Assembly (NCBI RefSeq): GCF_014200495.1
Contig: NZ_JACHBY010000001.1
Span: 248,001-312,000 of the forward strand
Direction: 5' to 3'
Length of the DNA stretch: 64,000 nt
DNA from: Mucilaginibacter geliditolerans
GTDB taxonomy: Bacteria; Bacteroidota; Bacteroidia; Sphingobacteriales; Sphingobacteriaceae
The notes beneath the pieces were generated by a model. That model saw nothing but the letters and a program-made list of their open reading frames with translations. It was not told where the DNA came from and made no database searches. Shown piece after piece: positions 27,001 to 34,929 of the stretch (the first letter of the stretch is position 1; every line of letters begins with the position of its first letter). The position numbers and the translations under genes are program-made.

Positions 27001-27160
27001 GTTTAATGAAAAACAGCGCAAACAGGAGTTTATTATATACTATTTACTTTACAAGTATTATCTATCTGTAGAAGCCCGAAAAGGTAAAATGCCTTTAGTT
27101 CTGCCTCCGGCTCCTAAGGGTCATAGTATTGATCATGCTAATGAAGCTGTCTTTAAATGA
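24056..27160 (+). CDS. Full-length class I lanthipeptide dehydratase (LanB-like)
   Basis: The 1034-residue protein has the two-part LanB layout. Residues ~30-690 form the glutamylation domain, starting with LFLRSPALSYDDY and holding the hallmark RPTPFAMFSAFSSL at ~79-92. Residues ~735-1010 form the elimination (SpaB_C-like) domain, starting with DEWIYLKLYCHPAISNNLL and containing FIRYADPDNHLRVRV near 779. LanB enzymes use glutamyl-tRNA to glutamylate Ser/Thr of a precursor peptide and then eliminate glutamate to give dehydroalanine or dehydrobutyrine. Length and both domains are complete, so activity is expected. The precursor gene lies downstream at 29105. No LanC cyclase, protease or transporter gene lies nearby. 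Its 3' end overlaps the convergent LytTR regulator gene by 66 bases. Codon use is more AT-rich than the flanking genes. Confidence 0.88.
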   Translation: MLNVCFSPYLFLRSPALSYDDYNLSMLEEMLNSQFFQAAIFLASESLYMELSRCNFNYQALDKKVKLSLQKYFNRMCYRPTPFAMFSAFSSLSWSSLKNTGACILDDERNIYVNPDFQFTVNIAKRMEKSAAFSNVKYYSNNAIYTIKDEKRYLTSAFDLDQEKTDFLISSYKADRLLNKLMSFCKDGKTKIELITWLDNLIDDKDDAVNYIADLVEAGLLVSELYPNMIGEKYFNRLASIAARNTGNKLTEDILTYEKLIGSIKQERDVNIKHLTQNSLYLHPEKKLKSMFYVGYERMSQSLIDRKYQDYIKDGLNCLNKLTFGGATKPLVNFKSKFKARFEDQEIPILLALDRESGIGYEGLEANLATSELLDGIQLDLQSNSLNFSWTPVHEFFLSKLSKNRNDDCISISDKDLEKIQTQSALKCPPSFSVLFRIFGDKIWMEQAGGCTSAAILGRFTLFSERVLEQARYVVSIEEEINKGVVFAEISCFNDEHAANINSSAGIRSYEIPIGVHSTLNRNNIINLSDITVSVVDDDIILRSKKLNMVIIPRLSSAYNYSRSELSIFRFLCDLQHQGLKSNFNLDLKSLLPGLNFYPRVEYKNCILFPSTWILGNEEITEIIGGNDTKGSFQKLSEKIRLQKFFALTEGDNQLIFDRDNTESIIMFITVIKNKSSAVLQEVFLDQSAFVKDQIGKPLIGQFAASIYSNDITYYQNTLAPLPRKNNKIKRVYLPGDEWIYLKLYCHPAISNNLLTKNIKSLVTWLKKQHILKNWYFIRYADPDNHLRVRVQINPNDATEVLKYIEKKIRHQVEKGSVNNLLLDTYKREIERYGEHTIEYVEKVFQVSSELILAYLKNIFKAPGGYFELHLAIISVNAMLEIFFHENVRRITLLKCIHESMKHEFDDSKQVKFQLDNKYREHSFFINNMEANRKAIIIITGKKEFNNYLKALELLRSNTGQLTDEKLIKLVADLIHMHLNRLFNEKQRKQEFIIYYLLYKYYLSVEARKGKMPLVLPPAPKGHSIDHANEAVFK

Positions 27161-27826
27161 AATGCCGATAGGTAATTCGCTTGACTGCGCCAGTATTACA
27201 TTATTACCATCAATTGATTTTATTCTGTCGATATTAACGATATAGGATTTGTGTATCCTGATGAATTTTGATAAAGGGATTGCCTTTTCAATCTCTCTCA
27301 TAGATAAGTAGGTGATATATTTACCCTCGGTTGTATATATAACTACGTAGTTTTTTAGGCCCTCAATATATAATATATCCGAGTAGTTCAACTGTATCAT
27401 CCGGCCCTTAATACCGGGGTTTATAAAAAAGTGCTCACTAACCAGATGCTGATCTGCCAGGCTTTTTGATCGTAGCAGGTTTTGCACTTTTGTAACAGAT
27501 TTAGTAAAACGTTCAAACGAAATGGGTTTCAAAATAAAATCGGAGCCGTTTTTTTCAAAAGCCTGTACAGCATAGTTAGGGTAGGCAGTAGTGAAAATTA
27601 CCGAAGTGTATGATGAAATGATATCAGCAACATCTAATCCGGAAAGTTCGGGCATATCAACATCTAAAAAAACGATATCAACCTGCGCAGCATTTCTTAT
27701 TTCATTGATGGCCTCAAGAGGGTTTGTATTACTGCCAACTAAACTTAAACCCGGAAATTTATTGATATACCCAACAAGTGTATCAATGGCATGATACTCA
27801 TCATCAATTACATAACATGTATTCAT
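27095..27826 (-). CDS. LytTR-family response regulator
   Basis: The 243-residue protein has a receiver domain (residues 1-~120) with phospho-acceptor Asp55 in VFLDVDMPELSG, the Thr in VIFTTAYPNYAV and Lys in DFILKPISFERF. A LytTR DNA-binding domain (~135-238) follows, with ILYIEGLKNYVVIYT, YLSMREIEKAIP and FIRIHKSYIVNIDRI. It is encoded 5 bases after the sensor kinase gene and is its likely partner. The gene faces the LanB-like gene tail to tail with a 66-base overlap, so the two transcripts can be antisense to each other. Its position between the dehydratase and the precursor suggests it controls the peptide cluster. Confidence 0.9.
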   Translation of the reverse strand: MNTCYVIDDEYHAIDTLVGYINKFPGLSLVGSNTNPLEAINEIRNAAQVDIVFLDVDMPELSGLDVADIISSYTSVIFTTAYPNYAVQAFEKNGSDFILKPISFERFTKSVTKVQNLLRSKSLADQHLVSEHFFINPGIKGRMIQLNYSDILYIEGLKNYVVIYTTEGKYITYLSMREIEKAIPLSKFIRIHKSYIVNIDRIKSIDGNNVILAQSSELPIGISFKDSFISMINTMTLRSRRQN

Positions 27827-27831
27827 AGGTA

Positions 27832-28887
27832 TTATAATTCAATTTTCAGTATTGATTTATACTCGGTTTTGCTATCTTCAATAATTAGTTCATATTTATA
27901 GTGCATAGCTAAACGATCTTTTACGTTTTTAATTCCAATTCCGTAGCCATGATCATGAACTGTTTTCCGTTTACGGTTTTGAGTTATAAAAGTTAAATTA
28001 TAACCCTCAATTAATACAATTATTTTTGCAGGGTATTCACCAGCTAGCAGATCTCCGTATTTTAAAACGTTTTCTGCAAGTGTAATCAGCACCAGGGGAA
28101 TGATCCTTAAACCATCGGGATTACCATCTATCCGAAAATCAATATTGAGCCTTTGACTAAATCTTGCCTGGTTTAATTTAATAAAGCTGTTGATATGCTC
28201 AATCTCCAATGCTAGTTTTACCTTACCATCTTCATCAGCATTGGTTAATGCATAGCGCATTATATCTGATAATAATAATATGCTATCAGCAGTCTCCTCC
28301 GAAAATTTTGAAACTGAATTATATAGAAAGTTTAAAGTGTTTAACAGAAAATGTGGATTTATTTGTGCTTTGAGATATGCGTTTTCAGTACTCAGTAATG
28401 TTTTTTCAAGGATCTGATTTTGCAGTTCATTTCTAACATTTATGTTTTCCAGGTTATCTATGATTTTTCTATCCTGTATAGTTGACAAAGCAAACCAGTA
28501 ACCTGTACTTAAACCAATAAAATAAACAGCGCGCCAAATACTCTCCACAAAAAACGACCATGTATTTGTAATTAGCCTGCTGATTTGAAAGTTGAAGCCT
28601 ACCAATAAGTTTGTCAGCAAAAACTTAAGCAGCATATACAATACAAGTTCAGCTATTATTAGTAATGTCAATATAAAATAGGATTTCCTTTTCCGGTTTA
28701 TAGCTGTTGGAAACACTACGTGGGCATTGAAGTAGAACAAACCTATATTTAATAAATAATGGCCGGCATAGTCGGGGAAAGTTGTAAATTTTCCTCCAAA
28801 GGAAAAACTTACGGCCAATTCATAAACAATAAATATCGCCCAGAAAATAACGTGCAATTTTAAATTCTCAAGTTTTAGTGTTTTCAT
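27832..28887 (-). CDS. LytS-type sensor histidine kinase
   Basis: The 351-residue membrane kinase has four hydrophobic helices in the first ~140 residues (for example LHVIFWAIFIVYELAV, YLLNIGLFYFNAHVVF and SYFILTLLIIAELVLYML). A His_kinase (LytS) domain follows: His179 in LKAQINPHFLLNTLNFLYN is the phosphorylation site, and GYGIGIKNVKDRLAMHY is the C-terminal ATP-binding G-box. No extracellular sensor domain is present, so it may sense within the membrane, as peptide- or envelope-sensing kinases do. It is cotranscribed with the LytTR regulator and faces away from the precursor gene, from which 217 bases separate it. Confidence 0.88.
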   Translation of the reverse strand: MKTLKLENLKLHVIFWAIFIVYELAVSFSFGGKFTTFPDYAGHYLLNIGLFYFNAHVVFPTAINRKRKSYFILTLLIIAELVLYMLLKFLLTNLLVGFNFQISRLITNTWSFFVESIWRAVYFIGLSTGYWFALSTIQDRKIIDNLENINVRNELQNQILEKTLLSTENAYLKAQINPHFLLNTLNFLYNSVSKFSEETADSILLLSDIMRYALTNADEDGKVKLALEIEHINSFIKLNQARFSQRLNIDFRIDGNPDGLRIIPLVLITLAENVLKYGDLLAGEYPAKIIVLIEGYNLTFITQNRKRKTVHDHGYGIGIKNVKDRLAMHYKYELIIEDSKTEYKSILKIEL

Positions 28888-29054
28888 TAATACCCGTGAA
28901 GGCTTTAGGTGACTTCAAAAGTAGTTATTTATATAAATGAATTATTAAGCTGGCCACAATAAGTTTTTCAGTGATAGCTAATCAGGATCTAAAAAAAACA
29001 TGAATCGAATATTGTAATTGGTATATACAATAATGCAATTGGTGTAATAACTTT

Positions 29055-29085
29055 TTTGAAGCGAAGTGACTTTCATACCTTCTTG
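29055..29085 (+). promoter_or_regulatory. Possible promoter of the precursor peptide gene
   Basis: TTTG at 29055-29058 and, 17 bases later, TACCTTCT (two mismatches to TAnnTTTG) resemble a Bacteroidota promoter 20 bases before ATG 29105. If real, transcription begins after the alternative upstream ATG at 29066, supporting the shorter 48-residue precursor. Confidence 0.35.
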
Positions 29086-29104
29086 CCAAATTAAACTATC
29101 AGAC

Positions 29105-29251
29105 ATGAAAGCCACCGGACAAAAACTCAAAAAGCTTAAAACTAAGCAAGTTTACGGATTCAAAAAGTATTCGTTTAACGTTGATAACCATGTTGGAGAT
29201 CCAACAACGATCACTACTGTCACGGTTACGCACATGTTGTTAAATGTGTAA
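29105..29251 (+). CDS. Cys-free class I lanthipeptide-type precursor peptide
   Basis: The 48-residue peptide has a Lys-rich leader (KLKKLKTKQVYGFKKY) like those of Bacteroidota class I lanthipeptide precursors and a short core after a Gly-Asp-Pro step (GDPTTITTVTVTHMLLNV). The core has six Thr and neither Ser nor Cys. A frame extension to ATG 29066 would add 13 residues, including the only Cys, at the N-terminus where it would be leader. I prefer 29105 because MKATGQKL is leader-like and a possible promoter lies just upstream. It is encoded on the same strand as the LanB-like gene, divergent from the kinase/regulator pair. Expected product: a Thr-dehydrated (dehydrobutyrine-rich) peptide with no thioether rings. 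Confidence 0.65.
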   Translation: MKATGQKLKKLKTKQVYGFKKYSFNVDNHVGDPTTITTVTVTHMLLNV

Positions 29252-29457
29252 CATAAGATAATACAAGCAGGACGATTGTGTGTTATTACTATCAATAATA
29301 ACGCTATGATGTTCTAAGGCCATTAATATATAACTGATCTCGTTTTCCTAAACCTTATTACACCTTTTTCAGGCTGCTTTTTCATTAATGGACAGGCATA
29401 TCCTGAATAATTATGCTATGCCTAAACCAGTTAGTATAATAGTAGGATGTAATCTTA
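29252..29457 (+). other. Untranslated stretch after the precursor gene
   Basis: About 200 bases without a credible frame separate the precursor stop codon from the terminator. A small hairpin, GTTATTA-CTATCAA-TAATAAC, lies about 30 bases after the stop and may stabilise or end the short transcript. Nothing else is recognised. Confidence 0.35.
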
Positions 29458-29490
29458 CAAAAAGCTTCTATCGAAAGATAGAGGCTTTTT
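29457..29490 (+). terminator. Strong rho-independent terminator
   Basis: AAAAAGCTTCTATC and GATAGAGGCTTTTT pair around a GAAA loop and are followed by GTTTTT. The structure ends the precursor transcript and separates it from the alginate-lyase-family gene. Confidence 0.8.
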
Positions 29491-29521
29491 GTTTTTAAAG
29501 AAATTACATTACTTACATTTG
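29488..29521 (+). promoter_or_regulatory. Promoter of the alginate-lyase-family gene
   Basis: TTTG at 29488-29491 and a perfect TACATTTG at 29514-29521, 22 bases apart, match the Bacteroidota -33/-7 pattern. The -7 element ends 27 bases before ATG 29549. Confidence 0.55.
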
Positions 29522-29548
29522 TTGAATAACCTGATAACACTTTTATTT

Positions 29549-30739
29549 ATGAAAAAAATCACAGCTCAAACATTGTTAATTATTGTTTTTTGGTTTAGCC
29601 AGAGTGCTTTTTCATTTAAACAGCCATTACCAGGGAAGTCTGTGATAGAAAAGGCTGCCGAGGCAACACTTAAACAACATATTTTGGCCGAAGCAGACTG
29701 GGCGATGAAGCAAGAGCCGGTTACCGTTACTGCATTCTTTTGTTCAAGAAGCGCAGGCGGAAAGCATGATTTCTTTTCAGAAGCTGATTATTTTTGGCCT
29801 GATCCTAAAAACCCTGATGGGCCATATATAGACAGGGACGGTATGACCAACCCTGACAACTTTGTTGAACATCGAAAGGCAATGATCCGCTTTAGCAGGA
29901 TTATTGGCGCTTTGGCATCAGCTTACAAAATAACTGGTGACGAAAAATATGTAAAACAGGCAGTTATTCATTTTAAAGCGTGGTTTATTGACCCTGAAAC
30001 GCTAATGAACCCCAACCTGTTGTTTGCCCAGGCTGTAAAAGGTAAATACACAGGTAGAAATTATGGTATAATTGATACCATTCATTTAATGGAGGTTGCT
30101 CAGGGAGTAATAGTAATGGAAAACGCCAAAGCTATGGATCCGGAAACCGCAGCAGGTGTAAAGAAATGGTTTGCAGCCTATACTAATTGGTTGATGACCA
30201 GCAAGCCGGGTATTCAGGAAAAATTAACTACAAACAACCATTCAACCTGCTGGGCTATGCAGGTAGCATCATTTGCCAGGCTTTGCAATAACCAGGTAGT
30301 GCTTGACTCCATGCGTGTGAGGTACAAAACTGTTTTATTACCCAACCAAATGGCTTTAGATGGACGTTTTCCATTAGAAATAGCACGTACTAAGCCTTAT
30401 GGCTATTCTATTTTTAATTTAGATGCAATGGCCACTCTTTGCCAGATCTTATCAACCCCAAAGGATAATTTATGGGTATTTGAAACACCAGACGGTAAAT
30501 CAATAAAAAAAGGCATTAATTATTTATATCCTTTTGTGGCAGATAAAAGCAAGTGGACGTTAAAACCTGATGTGATGTATTGGGATAATTGGCCGGTAGC
30601 ACAGCCATTCCTTTTATTTGGTGCCAATGCTTATGATCAAAAAGCCTGGTTACTGACCTGGGAAAAGCTTGATCATGATCCTCAGGTAGAAGAAGTGATC
30701 AGAAACCTGCCTATTCGTAACCCATTGATATGGTTATAA
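29549..30739 (+). CDS. Alginate-lyase-family polysaccharide lyase (secreted)
   Basis: Starting at ATG 29549 (MKKITAQ...) gives 396 residues with a Sec signal peptide (TLLIIVFWFSQSAFSF). An in-frame ATG 20 codons earlier lies before the promoter -7 element and is rejected. The mature part is an alpha/alpha-barrel of the Alginate_lyase (PF05426) type: FFCSRSAGGKHDFFSEADYF, WPDPKNPDGPYIDRDG, AYKITGDEKY, a central TNNHSTCWAMQVASFARL that carries the Asn-His of the active site, and LEIARTKPYGYSIFNLDAM. Such enzymes cleave uronic-acid polymers (alginate or glucuronan) in the periplasm by beta-elimination. It is a single gene, overlapping the convergent ArsB-like gene by 6 bases. The substrate is uncertain. 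Confidence 0.85.
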   Translation: MKKITAQTLLIIVFWFSQSAFSFKQPLPGKSVIEKAAEATLKQHILAEADWAMKQEPVTVTAFFCSRSAGGKHDFFSEADYFWPDPKNPDGPYIDRDGMTNPDNFVEHRKAMIRFSRIIGALASAYKITGDEKYVKQAVIHFKAWFIDPETLMNPNLLFAQAVKGKYTGRNYGIIDTIHLMEVAQGVIVMENAKAMDPETAAGVKKWFAAYTNWLMTSKPGIQEKLTTNNHSTCWAMQVASFARLCNNQVVLDSMRVRYKTVLLPNQMALDGRFPLEIARTKPYGYSIFNLDAMATLCQILSTPKDNLWVFETPDGKSIKKGINYLYPFVADKSKWTLKPDVMYWDNWPVAQPFLLFGANAYDQKAWLLTWEKLDHDPQVEEVIRNLPIRNPLIWL

Positions 30740-31978
30740 CCATAGCGACCCGATAGCAAACAATAGGGCGACAGTCATTACCAAAATGCCGATCTTCAGA
30801 AAGATAAACGCGCTGACTGTTATTCCCTCGCGCCGTAAGGCAACCAGCCAGAGTATGGTTGCCAGTGAGCCGGTGATTGAAAGATTTGGGCCGAGATCAA
30901 CACCTATCAAAACAGAGCTTTTAACTAGATCAGGCACATGGCCAGCCTGTATTACATTGCCTGCAATTAGCCCTGCCGGGAGATTATTCATCAGGTTACA
31001 GGCAAAGGCAATAATAATACCGCTGCCCCATATTGCCCCCGTTACTGAATGAGCTATGCTTTGTTGCAACAGGTTGGTTAGTGTTAGTATCAGTCCGGTT
31101 TTATTTAGCGCTTCTACTATAACAAATAGCCCGGCTACAAGTGGTAATACAGCCCACGAAACCCCTTTAATAACCATCGATGGATTTTTTTTGGCCCGAA
31201 TGATCACAATAGCTGAGGTTAATATACCTGTAATTGCAGTTGGCAAGCCTAATTGAATATCAAATGCCGATGCCACCAACAAAATAATTGCCGTTGCTGC
31301 AATGCCAATTATAGCCGTTTTGCCACCTTGTGAGAGTGAAGGTATAGGAATATTTGTTTCAATACTTTGTTTTAATTCGTTCCGTTGCGTAAAACGCAGC
31401 ATCAGGTAAGTTGCTGTTATAGCAAAAACAGAAGGTAAAATATACTGATGTAACCATTGTAATAACGGCGGCATGTGATTTCCATATATCACCAAATTAG
31501 CAGGATTGGATATTGGTAATACAAAAGATGCGGCATTGGCTATAAATGCACATATGAGCAAATAGGGTAGTGGGTTTTTAACTTTGCTGGCCTTAACCGC
31601 TGCCGCCACTGCAGGAGTTAATACCACGGCAGTGGCATCATTTGATAGAAAAACAGTAACAACAATTCCTACAATATAAATTAACAGGAATAACCTATTT
31701 GCCGATCCTTTTGCCAGTTTGGTAGCATGCGCTGCAAGCCAGTCAAACAGTTTTTCTTCGCGTGCAGTTTCGGCCAACAACATCATGCCGGTTAAGAACA
31801 GGTAAACATCTGTACCCTTATTAACGCCTGTTATACTTTCAGATGGTGAGATCAAACCAAACAATAGGAGCAACGCAGCACCAGTTATGGCCCATATTAC
31901 CTCGGGTATTTTAAAGGGCCTTATGATAACCCCGGCAAGGGCTAAAAAAGAAATTATCCAGATAGAAATATTTGTCAT
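30734..31978 (-). CDS. ArsB/NhaD-type membrane transporter
   Basis: The 414-residue protein has about 11 membrane helices and the conserved helix-break motifs of the ArsB (arsenite/antimonite permease) branch of the ion transporter superfamily: VFLSNDATAVVLTPAV in the first half and ACNLMNNLPAGLIAG in the second, plus FVLPISNPANLVIYG. ArsB expels arsenite or antimonite using the proton gradient or ArsA. No arsR, arsC or acr3 gene lies nearby, so the actual substrate may differ. It stands alone on the minus strand between two sugar-related genes and is tail to tail with the lyase gene. Confidence 0.82.
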   Translation of the reverse strand: MTNISIWIISFLALAGVIIRPFKIPEVIWAITGAALLLLFGLISPSESITGVNKGTDVYLFLTGMMLLAETAREEKLFDWLAAHATKLAKGSANRLFLLIYIVGIVVTVFLSNDATAVVLTPAVAAAVKASKVKNPLPYLLICAFIANAASFVLPISNPANLVIYGNHMPPLLQWLHQYILPSVFAITATYLMLRFTQRNELKQSIETNIPIPSLSQGGKTAIIGIAATAIILLVASAFDIQLGLPTAITGILTSAIVIIRAKKNPSMVIKGVSWAVLPLVAGLFVIVEALNKTGLILTLTNLLQQSIAHSVTGAIWGSGIIIAFACNLMNNLPAGLIAGNVIQAGHVPDLVKSSVLIGVDLGPNLSITGSLATILWLVALRREGITVSAFIFLKIGILVMTVALLFAIGSLWL

Positions 31979-32199
31979 GAATTTTAAAAGCTATAAATAT
32001 AGAAATGCACTTGGGTTTGTTATACTTAATTGTTTATGATCTTATAGTGATAGATGTGAGTTTTTGGCCCGCTATATTTATATTGCAGGCTATTATGATG
32101 AGATAATTCATTAAATAGTTAATATTTCATAACTGAATAAAGGAAATAGTAACTTACTTTGGGTTATATCAATTTTTACCAATTAACCGTTTTTCCATC

Positions 32200-33534
32200 A
32201 TGTCTGAAGTGTTGTCAAAAGACCGCGAAATCTTTGGTTTTATACCCGCGAAGAGTATCGTATCATTTTCACTGGTTACTATGTTGTTTTTAATTTGGGG
32301 TATTCCCAATAACATGAACGATATTTTGATAAAACAGTTCATGAAATCTTTTGAACTAAGCCGCACCCAGGCAGGTCTGATTCAATCGGCATTTTATATG
32401 GGCTATTTCTTTTTGGCAGTGCCTTCGGGGCTTATCATGAAAAAGTATTCTTATAAAACAGGGCTTATTGCGGGCTTATTACTTTTTGCATTAGGATGCT
32501 GTTTGTTTTGGCCAGCTGCCATTGCCGGTAAATATGGTTTGTTCCTGTTTGCCTTATTTGTGATCGCTTCAGGCTTAACTTTTTTAGAAACCGGGGCCAA
32601 TATATTTATTGTAAAATTAGGCAGTTCTCAATCCGCCGAGCGCAGGCTTAATTTTTCACAGGCATTCAATCCTATAGGCGCGGTTCTGGGTGTGCTTATT
32701 GGTACCATATTTATACTTTCAGGTATCGAGCATAATCCGGTAAAAATTGCCGCCATGAAATTATCGGGCGAGTATCAGCATTATCTGCAACAGGAAACTA
32801 TGCGGGTTGTTACTCCTTACCTGGTATTAGCAGCATTTGCCGTGTTATGGAGTATTTTGCTGATGTTTACCAAATTCCCAAAAGGTACTGACGAGCTAAA
32901 AGAGGAAACACAAGCTCCCGCCAATGCAAAAGAGTTATTAAAATATCCTCATTTTTATAAAGGTGTACTTTCACAGTTCTTTTACTGCGGGGCACAAACC
33001 TGCACCTGGAGCTTCTTTATACAATACGTTCAGGATTATACAGGTGAGCCCGAGAAAATCGCAGGGTATTTTTTAACCGGAACTTTGGTTGCATTCGGGC
33101 TTGGCCGGTTTTCGGCCACCTATATCATGCGCTACGTATCGCCGGGCAAATTAATGGGGATTTATGGAGTGATAAATATAGCCCTGGTTGTTATTGCTAT
33201 ATTATTTCCGGGTGTTGTAGGGGTTTGGGCCATATTCTTTACCAGCTTCTTTATGTCATTAATGTACCCTACAAACTTTGCGCTCAGCATTCGGAGCTTA
33301 GGTAATAACGCAAAAATCGGCGGCTCAATAATGGTGATGGCTATTGTTGGTGGCGCATTCTTCCCGCCAATAATGGGTCTGATCGCCGAATCGGCAAAAA
33401 GTATGGCTGTTGCTATGATAATACCATTAATATGTTACCTGTATATTGCTTATTATGCGTTTAGAGGTTCAAAAATACCCAATGAACATGCAGAAGAAAT
33501 ATCTGCAGAAACAAAAGTATTATCTATTCATTAA
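32200..33534 (+). CDS. fucP: L-fucose:proton symporter (FucP-type MFS)
   Basis: The 444-residue major-facilitator protein has 12 helices and the FucP signature at the start of helix 1 (FLIWGIPNNMNDILIKQF), followed by LSRTQAGLIQSAFYMGYFF and PSGLIMKKYSYKTGLI. ETGANIFI and SAERRLNFSQAFNPIG match FucP and its close relatives for fucose, galactose and glucose. The next three genes encode fucose-type oxidation enzymes with gaps of 6, -4 and 1 bases, which makes L-fucose the best substrate. The operon probably starts here; the sequence before it has TTACTTTG about 45 bases upstream, one base off the TAnnTTTG element. Confidence 0.88.
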   Translation: MSEVLSKDREIFGFIPAKSIVSFSLVTMLFLIWGIPNNMNDILIKQFMKSFELSRTQAGLIQSAFYMGYFFLAVPSGLIMKKYSYKTGLIAGLLLFALGCCLFWPAAIAGKYGLFLFALFVIASGLTFLETGANIFIVKLGSSQSAERRLNFSQAFNPIGAVLGVLIGTIFILSGIEHNPVKIAAMKLSGEYQHYLQQETMRVVTPYLVLAAFAVLWSILLMFTKFPKGTDELKEETQAPANAKELLKYPHFYKGVLSQFFYCGAQTCTWSFFIQYVQDYTGEPEKIAGYFLTGTLVAFGLGRFSATYIMRYVSPGKLMGIYGVINIALVVIAILFPGVVGVWAIFFTSFFMSLMYPTNFALSIRSLGNNAKIGGSIMVMAIVGGAFFPPIMGLIAESAKSMAVAMIIPLICYLYIAYYAFRGSKIPNEHAEEISAETKVLSIH

Positions 33535-33540
33535 ATATAT

Positions 33541-34593
33541 ATGCCCGATAAAAATTTCAAACCATATGCTTTGGATATGTCACCGGTGATTTTTGGTACC
33601 AGTGGCTTAGGTAACTTGTTTGTAGCCTTAAATGATGATGTTAAACAAGAGATAGTAAAAGAGTGTATTGCCCATACCCAGGGCAAGCTGATCTTTGATT
33701 CGGCTGGTAAATATGGGGCAGGCTTAGCGCTTGAATCATTGGGTAAATGTTTAAAAGCATTAAATGTCGACCCGGACGATGTGATCATCAGTAATAAATT
33801 AGGATGGGTACGTACAGAGCTAAAAACACCCGAGCCAACTTTTGAACCCGGCGTTTGGCGTGATTTAAAATATGATGCCGAACAACACATCAGCTATGAA
33901 GGTATTATTGAATGTTTTGAGCAGGGGAATGAACTGCTGAATGGCTATATTCCGCAAATGGTATCGGTACATGATCCGGATGAATACCTGGCTAAAGCGA
34001 CGTCGGCAAGTGAGGATGAGAAATTATACAATGATATTTTAGATGCCTATAAGGCTCTTGAAACATTAAAACGTGATGGCAAGGCTAAAGCAATAGGTGT
34101 GGGGGCCAAAGATTGGCGATCGATAGCCCGCGTTTACGAGGATGTAGATCTGGATTGGGTGATGATTGCCAATAGCATGACTATAAAAAGCCATCCCAAA
34201 CCTCTGCTTGATTTTATGAAAAGATTGGAGGATGATGGCGTACAGATCATCAACTCTGCTGTATTTCATTCCGGTTATTTAATTGGCGGTGATTATTTCG
34301 ACTATAAACTTATTGACGCAAACGCGCCTCAGCACAAAACATTAACCAAATGGCGGGACGATTTTTTTAATCTATGTGCTAAATTTAACATAAAGCCGGC
34401 TGAAGCTTGTGTGCAATTTGCGTTAATGGTGCCAGGGGTAAAAAGCATTGCCCTGAGCACTACTAATCCTAAAAGGGTAAAGGATAATATAGCAATGGCA
34501 GAAGTAACAGTGCCAAAAGCATTCTGGGAAGAAATGATCATCAATGAATTGATAGATAAAAACTGTTTAGAATATACCAACATCCTGTCATGA
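33541..34593 (+). CDS. Aldo/keto reductase, likely L-fucose dehydrogenase type
   Basis: The 350-residue protein is of the TIM-barrel aldo/keto reductase superfamily: FGTSGLGNLF near the N-terminus, LIFDSAGKYGAG holding the Asp-Tyr catalytic part (D...Y), and DVIISNKLGW with the catalytic Lys. GVGAKDW and ALSTTNPKRVKDNI fit the cofactor site. The family includes D-threo-aldose/L-fucose 1-dehydrogenase, which oxidises L-fucose to L-fucono-lactone with NAD(P). It is located between fucP and a mutarotase gene, overlapping the latter by 4 bases (ATGA), which supports that role. Expected in the cytoplasm. Confidence 0.82.
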   Translation: MPDKNFKPYALDMSPVIFGTSGLGNLFVALNDDVKQEIVKECIAHTQGKLIFDSAGKYGAGLALESLGKCLKALNVDPDDVIISNKLGWVRTELKTPEPTFEPGVWRDLKYDAEQHISYEGIIECFEQGNELLNGYIPQMVSVHDPDEYLAKATSASEDEKLYNDILDAYKALETLKRDGKAKAIGVGAKDWRSIARVYEDVDLDWVMIANSMTIKSHPKPLLDFMKRLEDDGVQIINSAVFHSGYLIGGDYFDYKLIDANAPQHKTLTKWRDDFFNLCAKFNIKPAEACVQFALMVPGVKSIALSTTNPKRVKDNIAMAEVTVPKAFWEEMIINELIDKNCLEYTNILS

Positions 34594-34928
34594 AGAGATA
34601 CTGTTTAGCACTTGATCTGATAGACGATCCTGCATTAATTGCAGAATATGAGCATTGGCACAAAAAAGAAAATACATGGCCCGAGATTACAGAAAGTATT
34701 AAGGATGCCGGTATTGTCAGTATGCAAATATACAGAACAGGTAATCGCCTGTTTATGATAATGGATACTGCTGATGATTTTGATTTTGATATAAAAGCAG
34801 CGATGGACGCCGATAATCCCAAAGTACAGGAATGGGAAGAGCTGATGTGGAAATTTCAACAGCCTTTACCATGGGCCGAGCCAGGTGAGAAATGGGTGTT
34901 AATGGATAAAATCTTTCGATTAGGTTGA
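34590..34928 (+). CDS. L-rhamnose/L-fucose mutarotase family protein
   Basis: The 112-residue protein has the dimeric alpha/beta barrel of the RhaM (PF05336) family: RYCLALDLIDDPALIAEYE, the conserved His in HWHKKENTWPEI, and QIYRTGNRLFMIMDT. The C-terminal WEELMWKFQQPLPWAEPGEKW is typical. It interconverts alpha and beta anomers of a 6-deoxysugar. In this operon L-fucose is the likely sugar, feeding the anomer needed by the dehydrogenase. Start ATG overlaps the stop of the upstream gene, indicating translational coupling. Length is normal. Confidence 0.87.
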   Translation: MKRYCLALDLIDDPALIAEYEHWHKKENTWPEITESIKDAGIVSMQIYRTGNRLFMIMDTADDFDFDIKAAMDADNPKVQEWEELMWKFQQPLPWAEPGEKWVLMDKIFRLG

Positions 34929-34929
34929 T

